Position numbers and translations under genes: made by a program. This document shows positions 9,601 through 17,800 of a DNA stretch of 64,000 nucleotides, piece after piece. The stretch is from Rhizobium sp. ZPR4. Its GTDB lineage: Bacteria > Pseudomonadota > Alphaproteobacteria > Rhizobiales > Rhizobiaceae. The stretch covers positions 169,370-233,369 of the forward strand of contig NZ_CP157970.1 in NCBI RefSeq assembly GCF_040215725.1. Direction: 5' to 3'. Under the pieces are notes generated by a model, which had not been told where the DNA came from, ran no database searches, and was given only the letters and a program-made list of their open reading frames with translations. Within the stretch, counting starts at the first letter, position 1. Each line of letters begins with the position of its first letter.

Positions 9601-10112
9601 ACCTGATGTATCCGAAGGTCTTCACCGACTATGCGCTGGCAGCCGACACCTATGGTCCGGTCTCGGTGCTGCCGACGCCGGCCTATTTCTACGGCCTGAA
9701 GGAAGGCGACGAGCTCTTTGCCGAAATCGAGAGGGGCAAGACGCTCGTCATCGTCAACCAGGCGATGACGGCGACCGATGAGAAGGGCATGGTAACGGTG
9801 TTCTTCGAGCTCAACGGCCAGCCGCGCCGCATCAAGGTGCCGGATCGCGCCCATGGCGCGTCTGGCAGTGCTATCCGCCGCAAGGCCGAGACCGGCAATG
9901 CCGCGCATGTCGGCGCACCGATGCCAGGCGTCATCTCCACGGTCTTCGTTTCGCCCGGCCAGGCGATCAAGGCCGGCGATGTGCTCGTTTCCATCGAAGC
10001 CATGAAGATGGAGACGGCGCTGCACGCCGAAAAGGACGGCACGATCTCCGAGGTGCTGGTGCGCGCCGGCGACCAGATCGATGCCAAGGATCTACTGATC
10101 CTTTTTGCGTGA
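6654..10112 (+). CDS. pyc: Pyruvate carboxylase
   Basis: Biotin enzyme converting pyruvate, bicarbonate and ATP to oxaloacetate, the anaplerotic reaction of rhizobia. Its 1152 residues match the full-length alpha4-type family. The order is: biotin carboxylase domain (about 1-450, glycine-rich GGGGRGMR and the EVNPRIQVEHTVTE block); carboxyltransferase domain from about 540 (TTMRDGHQS, later FHTHDTSG with metal-binding histidines); central tetramerisation region; and C-terminal biotin carrier domain with Lys1118 in EAMKMET. It begins at TTG 6654 after GGAG, and the protein then opens with the expected ISKILVANRSEIAIR. Base use is more GC-rich and codon-biased than in neighbouring genes, typical of a housekeeping gene. 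A very long open frame on the other strand is a compositional shadow. Confidence 0.98.
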   Translation: MPISKILVANRSEIAIRVFRAANELGIKTVAIWAEEDKLALHRFKADESYQVGRGPHLARDLGPIESYLSIDEIIRVAKLSGADAIHPGYGLLSESPEFVDACDAAGIIFIGPRADTMRQLGNKVAARNLAISVGVPVVPATEPLPEDMTEVAKMAAEIGYPVMLKASWGGGGRGMRVIRSEADLAKEVTEAKREAKAAFGKDEVYLEKLVERARHVESQILGDTHGNVVHLFERDCSVQRRNQKVVERAPAPYLSDAQRQELASHSLKIAKATNYIGAGTVEYLMDADTGKFYFIEVNPRIQVEHTVTEVVTGIDIVKAQIHILDGFAIGTPESGVPRQEDIRLNGHALQCRVTTEDPEHNFIPDYGRITAYRSASGFGIRLDGGTSYTGAIITRYYDPLLVKVTAWAPNPQEAIARMYRALREFRIRGVATNLTFLEAIITHEKFRDNSYTTRFIDSTPELFQQVKRQDRATKLLTYLADVTVNGHPETRGRPAPSPKVAEPVLPYIDSNIPDGTKQLLDKLGPQKFAEWMRGEKRVLMTDTTMRDGHQSLLATRMRTYDIAGVAGTYARALPQLLSLECWGGATFDVSMRFLTEDPWERLSLIREGAPNLLLQMLLRGANGVGYTNYPDNVVKYFVRQAAKGGIDLFRVFDCLNWVENMRVSMDAVAEENKLCEAAICYTGDILNSARPKYDLKYYTDLAVELEKAGAHIIALKDMAGLLKPAAAKVLFKALREATGLPIHFHTHDTSGIAAATVLAAIDAGVDAVDAAMDALSGNTSQPCLGSIVEALKGSERDPGLDPEWIRRISFYWEAVRHQYAAFESDLKGPASEVYLHEMPGGQFTNLKEQARSLGLETRWHQVAQAYADANQMFGDIVKVTPSSKVVGDMALMMVSQDLTVADVENPAKDIAFPDSVVSMLKGDLGQPPFGWPEALQKKALKGDKPYVVRPGSLLAEADLDAERKVIETKLERKVDDFEFASYLMYPKVFTDYALAADTYGPVSVLPTPAYFYGLKEGDELFAEIERGKTLVIVNQAMTATDEKGMVTVFFELNGQPRRIKVPDRAHGASGSAIRRKAETGNAAHVGAPMPGVISTVFVSPGQAIKAGDVLVSIEAMKMETALHAEKDGTISEVLVRAGDQIDAKDLLILFA

Positions 10113-10141
10113 TGAACTAGAAAATTGCCAAGGAGGCATGA

Positions 10142-10363
10142 ATGTCTGGCAAACATACGAATTTGGACGACATCGAACGAAAGGCCACTGCCCCCGGATT
10201 TGGCGATATCTTCAGGCAAAAGCGTGTGTCGGTCGGCTACGGGATGGATGAGGTCGCGATCATCACCGGGCTGACGACAACGGAGATCCGTGCGGTGGAA
10301 TGTGGCGGCGACGTGAGCCCGCGAATTATGGCCCGCCTCAAAAGAGTGTTGAATCTATCATAG
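10142..10363 (+). CDS. Small helix-turn-helix (Xre-like) protein
   Basis: 73-residue protein with a very strong ribosome-binding site (AAGGAGG, 5 bases before ATG). It lies 29 bp after pyc and is probably cotranscribed with it. Residues about 33-70 fit an HTH fold (GYGMDEVAIITGLTTTEIRAVE, then a helix containing PRIMARLKRVL), similar to lambda-repressor-like domains that lack other modules. There are no membrane segments. It could be a DNA-binding regulator of pyc or a solitary HTH protein. The link to pyc is inferred only from spacing. Confidence 0.68.
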   Translation: MSGKHTNLDDIERKATAPGFGDIFRQKRVSVGYGMDEVAIITGLTTTEIRAVECGGDVSPRIMARLKRVLNLS

Positions 10364-10584
10364 TTGGTCCCACGCTTTGTCACTTGATGCGCAAAAATGC
10401 GCTTGCGAGCAGGTGGTGCAAAAGACCCGCTGGTTGTCAAGAGAGCTGATAGCGGTTCCGCCGGCGCTACTTGTTCGTCGGACACACATGGGAATCGTAA
10501 TTGCGCCCTCCGCGTTACGGCTACTCGCATAAGTCAGAAATATGAAGATTGACGCTTATTTACGTTCGGAGGTCATGAGGGCCC

Positions 10585-11331
10585 TTGGTTGATCCCCTAC
10601 TTTTCTTTGCCGGCATTTTGGCCGGAGGTATGAACGCCTTGGCAGGCGGAGGGTCCTTCGTCTCTCTGCCTGCCCTGATGGCCGTGGGAGTCCCGTCGGT
10701 TGCCGCAAATGCGACCAGCACATTCGCTCTATTTCCGGGAGGGTTGGCGAGCTGTTGGGTCTATAGATACGGTCTGGGAGATATCTGCGGCGTACCCCTT
10801 CGGCCGATTGCAATCGCGACATTTTTCGGAGGGTTGGCAGGGAGCGTCCTCCTCCTCTGGACACCCTCGTCGGTCTTTGAAGGAATCTTGCCCTGGCTGT
10901 TGCTTATCGCAACCATCATGCTCGCGATTGGACGAAGGATTGGGCCTGCATTGCGAAAGCGATTGCGAGTGAACCTCACCACGATCGTCGGGCTGCAATT
11001 TCTGCTGGGAATTTACGGCGGCTATTTCGGCGGCGCTGTCGGTTTGATGATGATGGCGGCATGGAGCATTTTGGACGACGCGGACATGAAGGCCCTGAAT
11101 CCGCCAAAGACGCTTATGGTCAGTGCAGCCAACGGAATTGCGGTCGTGGTGTTTGTCTTTGCGGGTGCAATTAGTTGGCGAGAGTGCGTGCCGTTGTTGC
11201 TCGGAGCCGCTGCCGGTGGATGGATTGGCGCCCAAATCGGACGCCGGCTGCCTGCGGCAGCGATCCGCTTGGGGACAATCCTGCTTGCGATACTGACGAC
11301 CGCAATTTTCTTCCTACGGGCATATGGTTGA
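10585..11331 (+). CDS. TauE/SafE-family permease (putative sulfite/organosulfonate exporter)
   Basis: Inner-membrane protein of 248 residues with about seven to eight hydrophobic segments. The conserved opening FFAGILAGGMNALAGGGSFVSLPAL and the internal repeat GIYGGYFGGAVGLMMMA define the TauE/SafE family. TTG at 10585 is the first possible codon in this frame after an upstream TGA, and GGAGG lies 12 bases before it. Family members move sulfite, sulfoacetate or other small anions, but the substrate here is unknown. It is followed convergently by the broken traR-like gene. Confidence 0.9.
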   Translation: MVDPLLFFAGILAGGMNALAGGGSFVSLPALMAVGVPSVAANATSTFALFPGGLASCWVYRYGLGDICGVPLRPIAIATFFGGLAGSVLLLWTPSSVFEGILPWLLLIATIMLAIGRRIGPALRKRLRVNLTTIVGLQFLLGIYGGYFGGAVGLMMMAAWSILDDADMKALNPPKTLMVSAANGIAVVVFVFAGAISWRECVPLLLGAAAGGWIGAQIGRRLPAAAIRLGTILLAILTTAIFFLRAYG

Positions 11332-11394
11332 ATATGTCATCCTAACGGGCGTGGACGCCGTTTATGGTAGCCCACCCAAAGCGGCCTATGGTCA

Positions 11395-11811
11395 TCATGC
11401 CCAGTCCCTTCGGAAGTCTCTGTCTATCTCGATCGTCGGCTTGTCGGATGCTAGGGTGAACATCGATAACGCGCCATGGGCGGTCTTGACCGGAATGGTG
11501 ATGCCGGATCGAATTCTGAAATCTGCCGCGTCTGCATAGAATGCCCGTTCTGGCGTGGAGAGGCGCGCCCCTTCCTTTTCCCCTGTTCAATTGAAAATAC
11601 GCTTTATAGATTTCGCGCGATTAACGACCGGATCGAGGTCCGTGTAGTTTCGCTCAAAGCGTACCGCCTGCCATTCTGGATCGTGGTTGGAGACTGCCAG
11701 CGTATGCCCATGTTGCAGGTTGAGATAAGCATAGCCGGCGAATCCAACCTGTTCGGCCAAATCGACAAGCGCGTCCTTCAGGATCTGTGAGTTCATGCCG
11801 AACCAATCCAA
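11395..11811 (-). pseudogene. traR-like LuxR-family quorum-sensing regulator, broken: in-frame TGA and no DNA-binding domain
   Basis: Residues 1-74 and, after a TGA at 11587-11589, a further 63 residues in the same frame give the autoinducer-binding domain of a TraR-type protein. Landmarks are GYAYLNLQ, DPEWQAV, LDPVVNRAKS, then [25 protein letters not shown] and MFTLAS. The TGA stands where TraR has the Trp of its F-x-W-S-G motif, so a single TGG to TGA change is the simplest cause. After about residue 138 the frame ends and no HTH domain follows before the convergent permease gene. The ligand-contacting Tyr of the NY motif is also His here. The product is presumably non-functional, at most a 74-residue fragment. 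Confidence 0.88.
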
Positions 11812-11973
11812 TTAGTCGGCTAAATAACAGATAATCGGATTTATGGAACCATCCTGACGATCCAGTGAAAGTTAGATCTCATTTCTGAGAGAAATTGGTA
11901 CACCGCTTTTGCGATGTTTATCCCTGCTGCTCAGCGCATCGACAACCAGCCAAGCCACCATCATGGCACAAGC

Positions 11974-12750
11974 CTAGGCGTCAAGAATGGCAACCGCACG
12001 CGTCCAGCCCGCGGATGCACCTTCGATCTTCACAGGAAAACAGGAAACCAGAAATCCCTTATCGGGCAACTGGTCGAGATTGGCCAATTTCTCAAGATGG
12101 CAATAGCCGATCTCGCGGCTCGCCTTGTGCCCTTCCCAGATGATCGTCGGATCCTGACTTTCGGCATAACGTTTGGCAGTGTGAATGAAAGGCGCATCCC
12201 AGCTCCAGGCGTCGGTGCCGGTAACGCGGATTCCCCGTTCCAGCAAATAAAGCGTCGCCTCCCGCCCTATGCCACAGCCCATTGCGACGTAGCCGGGTTC
12301 GCCATAGGCGGCACCGGCGGCAGTGTTCACCAGTACGATTTCGAGCGGGCTCAATTGATGCCCTATGCGTTTCAGCTCTGCCTCGACGTCGCTTGAAGTT
12401 ACCACGTAGCCATCAGGGAAGTGGCGGAAGTCGAGCTTTATACCCGGCTGAAGACACCATTCGAGCGGCACTTCGTCTATGGCGATCGCTTTCGAGCCAC
12501 CATCCATTGTCGAATGAAAGTGCCATGGAGCATCGAGGTGCGTGCCGTTATGCGTCGTCAAGGTGACCTCCTCGATTGCCCATTCCTGTCCGTCAGGCAG
12601 ATCAGAAGATTGAAGGCCCGGAAAGAACATCCGAACATCCTCGGCACCTTGGCTATGGTCACGGTATCGGATCAACGGCTTCATGACCGGCGGGTCCGCC
12701 AATGTGTGATTGTCGATAGCGACCGAAATATCGATAAGCCTTCTGACCAT
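11974..12750 (-). CDS. Cyclase family protein (metal-dependent hydrolase, KynB-like)
   Basis: 258-residue cytosolic enzyme of the cyclase/arylformamidase family (Pfam Cyclase). The metal-binding signature H-x-G-T-H-x-D-x-P-x-H is present at residues 67-77 (HNGTHLDAPWH). Members hydrolyse N-formylkynurenine, isatin or related amides or lactams. Its larger size than KynB (about 210) points to the isatin hydrolase/other-cyclase branch, so the substrate is not assigned. The gene starts 32 bp after the MarR stop on the same strand, so the two probably form an operon controlled by that repressor. No clear ribosome-binding site is seen, consistent with coupling to the upstream gene. Confidence 0.88.
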   Translation of the reverse strand: MVRRLIDISVAIDNHTLADPPVMKPLIRYRDHSQGAEDVRMFFPGLQSSDLPDGQEWAIEEVTLTTHNGTHLDAPWHFHSTMDGGSKAIAIDEVPLEWCLQPGIKLDFRHFPDGYVVTSSDVEAELKRIGHQLSPLEIVLVNTAAGAAYGEPGYVAMGCGIGREATLYLLERGIRVTGTDAWSWDAPFIHTAKRYAESQDPTIIWEGHKASREIGYCHLEKLANLDQLPDKGFLVSCFPVKIEGASAGWTRAVAILDA

Positions 12751-12782
12751 ATTCAGTTTGTCAATTCTACTCAGCTTTCAAT

Positions 12783-13259
12783 CTAGGCCCGCCTGTCATC
12801 GTCGATCTTGTCAACTTTGAATGCTAGATTGGCAATCCCCTCAAGGTACGCATGGATTGTATCAAGCTCTTCGTTCGAAAACCTGTCGGTTACATGATAA
12901 TACTGCGTTTGCAACTTTCGCAAATGATTGATGGGTTCGCGAGCGGCCTCCTCGTTAAGGGTGATACAGACGCCCCGGCGATCCCGCGGATTTGGTGCGC
13001 GCCGTATATAACCGGCTTTTTCCAATCGATCGAGCAACGCCGTTCCAGAACCAGACGTCAGCCCAAGGTAGGAGTTAATTTCCGTCGGGCTGATTGGTCT
13101 GGGGTCAAGCAAGAGCAGCGCAATGCAACTCAAATCCGTTGGATGTAGGTGCTGTTCGCGCGCAGTTTGGGCAAAAGCCTCCTCTATTTTGCGTGCCATT
13201 TTCTGTAACGCAGTTCCGACGCGCAGGAATTTTTCCTTTCGCTCGAAGATGTCGTGCAT
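12783..13259 (-). CDS. MarR-family transcriptional regulator
   Basis: 158-residue winged-helix dimer regulator. The MarR core is visible as LSCIALLLLDPRPISPTEINSYLGLTSGSGTALLDRLEKAGYI (summarised by position, about residues 46-88), followed by the wing PNPRDRRGVCITL. ATG 13259 is chosen because GAGGTG lies 7 bases before it; an in-frame TTG at 13286 lacks a site. It is divergent from the RND pump across a 150-bp region holding a perfect 8-bp inverted repeat, and it precedes the cyclase gene. The likely role is ligand-relieved repression of the pump and its own operon. Confidence 0.9.
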   Translation of the reverse strand: MHDIFERKEKFLRVGTALQKMARKIEEAFAQTAREQHLHPTDLSCIALLLLDPRPISPTEINSYLGLTSGSGTALLDRLEKAGYIRRAPNPRDRRGVCITLNEEAAREPINHLRKLQTQYYHVTDRFSNEELDTIHAYLEGIANLAFKVDKIDDDRRA

Positions 13260-13275
13260 CGCGTTCACCTCATTA

Positions 13276-13310
13276 TATCTTGACAATCAAGTTAATTTAT
13301 GATCAAGATA
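13276..13310. promoter_or_regulatory. Inverted repeat, candidate MarR operator
   Basis: TATCTTGA (13276-13283) and TCAAGATA (13303-13310) form perfect 8-bp arms 19 bp apart, with a further ATCAAG at 13287-13292 in direct repeat with 13302-13307. The site lies directly upstream of marR and before the RND genes, the expected place for autorepression. Binding is inferred. Confidence 0.6.
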
Positions 13311-13416
13311 CATGGCGCCGCAACTTTATGCAAGCGACCTCATTGGCATCTGCCTCACCGGTCGCAGCGGCACCTGGAAACTCATAGGCTTCGGCCTCAA
13401 AGGATCTCTGCGTAAT

Positions 13417-14586
13417 ATGCCCCGGTTGAGAACGACATATGCTGCCGCCACCTTATGCATGGTTATGCTCGGCGCATGTACGGAGCAGTCAGCATCCCAA
13501 AAGCCGCCCACGCCGGAGCCGAGTGTTGCTGTCGTCGAGGTGAAGCCAGAAAGGCTGCCCGTCGTTAGCGAGCTTCCGGGCCGGATATCGCCGATGATGA
13601 CCGCAGCGATCAGACCGCGCGTCACGGGAATTGTCCTTAAGCGGGTCTTTGAGCAAGGCTCTACGGTCAGGGTGGGTGACGTCCTTTATGTACTCGATCA
13701 GGAACCGTTCAAAGCCAAGGTGCGATCGGCGCAGGCGACACTCGATTCCGCCAACGCCGCGCAACAGCTCGCTTCCGTGAAGGCAGTCCGCCAGCAGGAG
13801 TTGCGCAAGAACAACGTGACCAGCGCCGAGGATGCGGAAAGCGCCGTGGCCGCCCTGTCGCAGAGCGATGCGGATGTCGAACGCGCCGAGGCGGATTTGC
13901 AGACAGCTCAACTCGACCTTCAATATACGGAGGTACGGTCTCCAATTTCCGGCCGCATCGGTCGTGCGCTTGTGACGGAAGGGGCTCTCGTTTCTCCGAC
14001 TTCCGATGTCATGGCTACCGTCGCGCAAATCGATCCGGTCTATGCCGACTTCAGTCAGCCTGCAGACAAGCTCATTGCATTGAAGAATGCTGTTGCCCAA
14101 GGGCAGTTGAATGCCGATCCCTCGCAAAATGTGCCGATGAAGCTCACTGCGGAATCGGGCAAGGTCTACACTCACGACGGCAAGCTGCTGTTCTCGGAGG
14201 CTTCGGTCAATTCTGCAACCGGACAGGTGATCCTGCGCGGCGAGTTCCCCAATCCCAGCATGGATCTGCTACCGGGTATGTATGTCCGGGGAAGAATCGA
14301 GCAAGCGTCTCTCAACAAGGCGCTCGCGGTTCCCCAACAGGCCGTCCAGCACAACACCGCGGGCAAGGCACAACTCTTTGTGGTTGACGGCGAAAACAAA
14401 ATTGAAGTGCGCGACGTGACGGTCGGCTGGGCCGTCGATGGGCGCTGGGTGATCATCAATGGACTGAACGGAGGCGAGGAGGTCGTGGTCGAAGGCTTCC
14501 AGAAGATCACACCAGGCGCAAAAGTAAAGACTGCACCTTGGGTCGCCCCCCAAATGTCACGAGGCTTGCAGCAGGCGAAGGGGTAA
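13417..14586 (+). CDS. RND efflux periplasmic adaptor (membrane fusion) lipoprotein, AcrA/MexA family
   Basis: 389-residue adaptor linking the RND pump to an outer-membrane channel. ATG 13417 gives a short signal peptide with a lipobox (VMLGAC), the usual lipoprotein start of AcrA/MexA. An upstream ATG at 13312 would hide the signal behind 35 residues and has no evident ribosome-binding site. The family order is visible: beta-barrel entry (VSELPGRISPMMTAAIRPRVTG), lipoyl half (VLYVLDQEPFKAKV), alpha-hairpin (about 80-150), and membrane-proximal domain. It is followed 3 bp later by the RND gene. No outer-membrane factor gene lies nearby, so a TolC-like protein elsewhere must complete the pump. 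Confidence 0.94.
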   Translation: MPRLRTTYAAATLCMVMLGACTEQSASQKPPTPEPSVAVVEVKPERLPVVSELPGRISPMMTAAIRPRVTGIVLKRVFEQGSTVRVGDVLYVLDQEPFKAKVRSAQATLDSANAAQQLASVKAVRQQELRKNNVTSAEDAESAVAALSQSDADVERAEADLQTAQLDLQYTEVRSPISGRIGRALVTEGALVSPTSDVMATVAQIDPVYADFSQPADKLIALKNAVAQGQLNADPSQNVPMKLTAESGKVYTHDGKLLFSEASVNSATGQVILRGEFPNPSMDLLPGMYVRGRIEQASLNKALAVPQQAVQHNTAGKAQLFVVDGENKIEVRDVTVGWAVDGRWVIINGLNGGEEVVVEGFQKITPGAKVKTAPWVAPQMSRGLQQAKG

Positions 14587-14589
14587 TCC

Positions 14590-17500
14590 ATGCCGTCATT
14601 TTTTATCGACCGCCCCATCTTCGCGTGGGTGATCGCGATTGCGATCATGCTTGGTGGCGCGATCTCCGTCGCCTTGTTGCCGATCTCGCAGTATCCACGT
14701 GTCGCCCCGCCTCAGATCAAGATCTCGGCGACATATCCCGGCGCTTCCCCCGCGGACACCTATGAGGGCGTCACCCGGCTGATCGAGGAGGAGCTGAACG
14801 GCATACCGGGTATGCTGTACTACGAGTCGACCTCCGACGCGGCGGGCGCGATCAGCATCACCACGACATTCAAACCCGGTTCCGACGCCGAGGCTGCCGC
14901 TGTCGAAGTGCAAAACCGCGTGCGCAGGGTCGAATCCCGACTGCCATCCGCCATCGTCCAGCAAGGCATTAACGTGGAGGCCGCCGGCGGCGGTACACTG
15001 CTGCTCGTCGCCCTCACTTCGAAAACCGGTGCGACCGACGGCCTCACGCTCGGCGACTATATGAGCCGCAACGTCGTCAACGAACTCCGGCGCGTTCCGG
15101 GCGTCGCCAATGCGCAGCTCTTCGGCAGCGAGCGCGCCATGCGCATCTGGGTCGATCCGGACAAATTGCTAGGCTTCAACCTAACACCGGTCGATATCAC
15201 CAATGCCGTCAGAGAGCAGAACGCTCAAGTCGCGGCCGGGCGAATTGGCGCAGCACCCAGCCCGGACCAGCGCACCACAACCTCGTTGCTGATAAAGGGG
15301 CAGCTCGCAACGCCGGACGCATTCGGCGATATCGTGCTGAGGGCGCAACCTGACGGTTCGACCGTCCGGCTTCGCGATGTCGCCCGAATCGAGGTCGGCG
15401 CGGAAAACTACAATACATCGACGCGGATCAACGGAAGACCGGCGGCCGGAGTGTCGATCGAACTGGCGGCAGGCGCCAACGCATTGACCACAGCACAGGC
15501 CATCCGCGAGCGCATGAATGATCTTGCAACGTCGTTCCCGCAGGACATCGAATATTCCATTCCCTACGACACAACTCCGTTCATCACGATCTCGATCGAA
15601 AAAGTCCTATACACGCTGCTGGAAGCGGTTGTGCTCGTCTTCGTCGTGATGTTCCTGTTTCTCCAGAATATCCGCTACACGCTCATCCCGACCCTCGTCG
15701 TGCCCATAGCCTTGCTCGGTGCTTGCGGCATCATGCTTGTCCTCGGCTTTTCGATCAATGTGCTCACGATGTTCGGCATGGTGCTTGCGATCGGCATCCT
15801 AGTCGACGATGCAATCGTCGTCGTCGAAAACGTCGAGCGCATCATGGCGGAGGAAGGCCTTTCGCCCAAAGAAGCGACGCGAAAGGCAATGAGCCAGATT
15901 ACCGGAGCGGTCATCGGTATCACGCTGGTTTTGACCTCGGTTTTCATCCCGATGGCCTTCTTCCCCGGTGCGGTCGGCGTTATCTACCAGCAATTCTCAC
16001 TGACGATGGTCGCCGCCATCCTGTTTTCCGCTTTTCTTGCTCTCTCGTTGACGCCGGCACTCTGCGCCACCATTCTCAAGCCCGTGGAGAAGGGCCATGC
16101 GCATACCAAGAAAGGCTTCTTCGGTTGGTTTAATCGGTCTTTCGATACAGGCTCCCGCCAGTATGCGGGCTTCGTTGGCAAGCTTGTGCGAAGCAGCGGG
16201 CGTGTGATGGTGGTTTACTTGCTGGTGGCAGGTGTGACGGCCTATCTCTTCCTCCGCCTGCCATCCGACTTTCTGCCCATCGAGGACCAGGGCACCTTGC
16301 TGGCACAGGTTCAAGCCCCGGCAGACGCCACGTCCGCAAGAACGGCGGAATCCATTCAGCAGGTCGAGCAGATCGTCATGGCTAGTCCGGCGGTCAATCG
16401 CGTTGTGACAATCAATGGATATAGCTTCGCTGGCGCCGGGGAGAATGCTGGCTTGGGATTCATCACACTCAAGAACTGGAGCGAACGCTCCGCCGAACAG
16501 GCGTCGCCTCTTCTGGCTCGAGCTCTCACCGGAGGCTTCCAGATAATCAAGGACGCTATCGCCTATGCGGTAACGCCGCCGTCAATTCCCGGGCTGGGCA
16601 CGACCAACGGTTTCACCTTCAGACTCCAGGATCGGTCCAACAAGGGGGTGGAAGCGCTGAACGCCGCCCGCGATCAGGTACTCGCCGAGGCGAGAAAGAG
16701 CTCCATTCTTTCCGGCGTTCGCGTCGACGGCCTTGCCGACGCGCCGCAGATGGTGCTGAATATCGACCGCGAGAAGGCGAATACCTACGGGGTGACCTAT
16801 GAGGACATCAACCGGACGATCGCGGTCAATCTTGGCTCCTCTTACGTCAACGATTTCCCCAATACCGGGCGCATGCAGCGCGTCACTGTGCAGGCGGACG
16901 CCGACAAGCGAGGCGATATCCGGAACGTCCTGAACATGGGCGTACGCAATACCAATGGCGAGATGGTTCCCATTTCCGCTTTTGCCAGATACGAATGGAC
17001 GAAGGGCCCGACCCAGTTGGTTGGTTACAACGGCTTCCCGACCATTCGCATCAGCGGACAGGCGGCCCCCGGTCGTTCCTCGGGCGATGCCATTGCCGAA
17101 ATGGAGCGGATCGCCTCGGGCCTGCCCGCCGGCTTCGGATATGAGTGGACCGGGCAGACCCTGCAGGAAATCCAATCCGGTTCGCAGGTGCCGATGCTTC
17201 TCGGCCTTTCATGCCTGCTGGTTTTCCTGTGCCTGGCGGCACTCTATGAAAGCTGGTCCATCCCGATCTCGGTCATGATGGTTGTCCCGCTGGGCATCGT
17301 CGGCTCCGTCGCCGCCGTGACGCTACGAGACATGCCCAATGATGTCTACTTCAAGGTGGGCTTGATCACGGTCATGGGCCTCTCGGCGAAGAACGCAATT
17401 CTGATCATCGAATTTGCCAAGGATTTGAGAGCGTCCGGAAAGAGCCTGATCGATGCGACCATCGAGGCGGCCTATCTGCGCCTGCGCCCCATCCTGATGA

Positions 17501-17715
17501 CCTCTTTCGCTTTCATTCTAGGTGTTGTCCCGCTAGTCGTGGCCAGCGGTGCGGGATCGGCAAGCCAGCGCGCGATTGGCACTGGCGTAATGGGAGGGAT
17601 GATAACGGCCACCGTATTGGCAGTGTTCTTCGTGCCCGTTTTCTTCGTATTCGTCATGAAGCTGGTGCAGCCCCGCCCAATTGAAAAGCAGACAGTGGAA
17701 GCGAGCATGCCTTAG
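14590..17715 (+). CDS. RND multidrug efflux transporter permease, AcrB/MexB (HAE1) family
   Basis: Proton-driven inner-membrane trimer subunit of 1041 residues, the standard HAE1 length. It opens with FFIDRPIFAWVIAIAIMLGG. Large periplasmic loops follow TM1 and TM7, and the TM4 proton-relay region is present as GILVDDAIVVVENVERIM, containing the paired Asp residues. The second half repeats the fold (GLSAKNAILIIEFAKDL). It is cotranscribed with the adaptor (stop TAA, ATG 3 bp on) and divergent from marR. The substrate range is unknown; plant phenolics or antibiotics are common for rhizobial homologues, but this is inference. Confidence 0.96.
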   Translation: MPSFFIDRPIFAWVIAIAIMLGGAISVALLPISQYPRVAPPQIKISATYPGASPADTYEGVTRLIEEELNGIPGMLYYESTSDAAGAISITTTFKPGSDAEAAAVEVQNRVRRVESRLPSAIVQQGINVEAAGGGTLLLVALTSKTGATDGLTLGDYMSRNVVNELRRVPGVANAQLFGSERAMRIWVDPDKLLGFNLTPVDITNAVREQNAQVAAGRIGAAPSPDQRTTTSLLIKGQLATPDAFGDIVLRAQPDGSTVRLRDVARIEVGAENYNTSTRINGRPAAGVSIELAAGANALTTAQAIRERMNDLATSFPQDIEYSIPYDTTPFITISIEKVLYTLLEAVVLVFVVMFLFLQNIRYTLIPTLVVPIALLGACGIMLVLGFSINVLTMFGMVLAIGILVDDAIVVVENVERIMAEEGLSPKEATRKAMSQITGAVIGITLVLTSVFIPMAFFPGAVGVIYQQFSLTMVAAILFSAFLALSLTPALCATILKPVEKGHAHTKKGFFGWFNRSFDTGSRQYAGFVGKLVRSSGRVMVVYLLVAGVTAYLFLRLPSDFLPIEDQGTLLAQVQAPADATSARTAESIQQVEQIVMASPAVNRVVTINGYSFAGAGENAGLGFITLKNWSERSAEQASPLLARALTGGFQIIKDAIAYAVTPPSIPGLGTTNGFTFRLQDRSNKGVEALNAARDQVLAEARKSSILSGVRVDGLADAPQMVLNIDREKANTYGVTYEDINRTIAVNLGSSYVNDFPNTGRMQRVTVQADADKRGDIRNVLNMGVRNTNGEMVPISAFARYEWTKGPTQLVGYNGFPTIRISGQAAPGRSSGDAIAEMERIASGLPAGFGYEWTGQTLQEIQSGSQVPMLLGLSCLLVFLCLAALYESWSIPISVMMVVPLGIVGSVAAVTLRDMPNDVYFKVGLITVMGLSAKNAILIIEFAKDLRASGKSLIDATIEAAYLRLRPILMTSFAFILGVVPLVVASGAGSASQRAIGTGVMGGMITATVLAVFFVPVFFVFVMKLVQPRPIEKQTVEASMP

Positions 17716-17800
17716 CACGCTTGCTTCCTGCATTTGCAATGGAATTCAGCTGACATCGGGCTGGCGGCTAAATGCTTGGCGCACAGCATGATGGCCGTCG

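Noticed and set aside
6636..10025. 1129-codon open frame on the minus strand opposite pyc
   Set aside because: It mirrors pyc codon positions in a GC-rich gene, is rich in Arg, His, Asp and Gly, and has no family motif. It is a shadow of biased codon use.
11342..11590. 82-codon open frame overlapping the traR-like pseudogene
   Set aside because: It is out of frame with the LuxR-type sequence, which continues in the original frame past the TGA.
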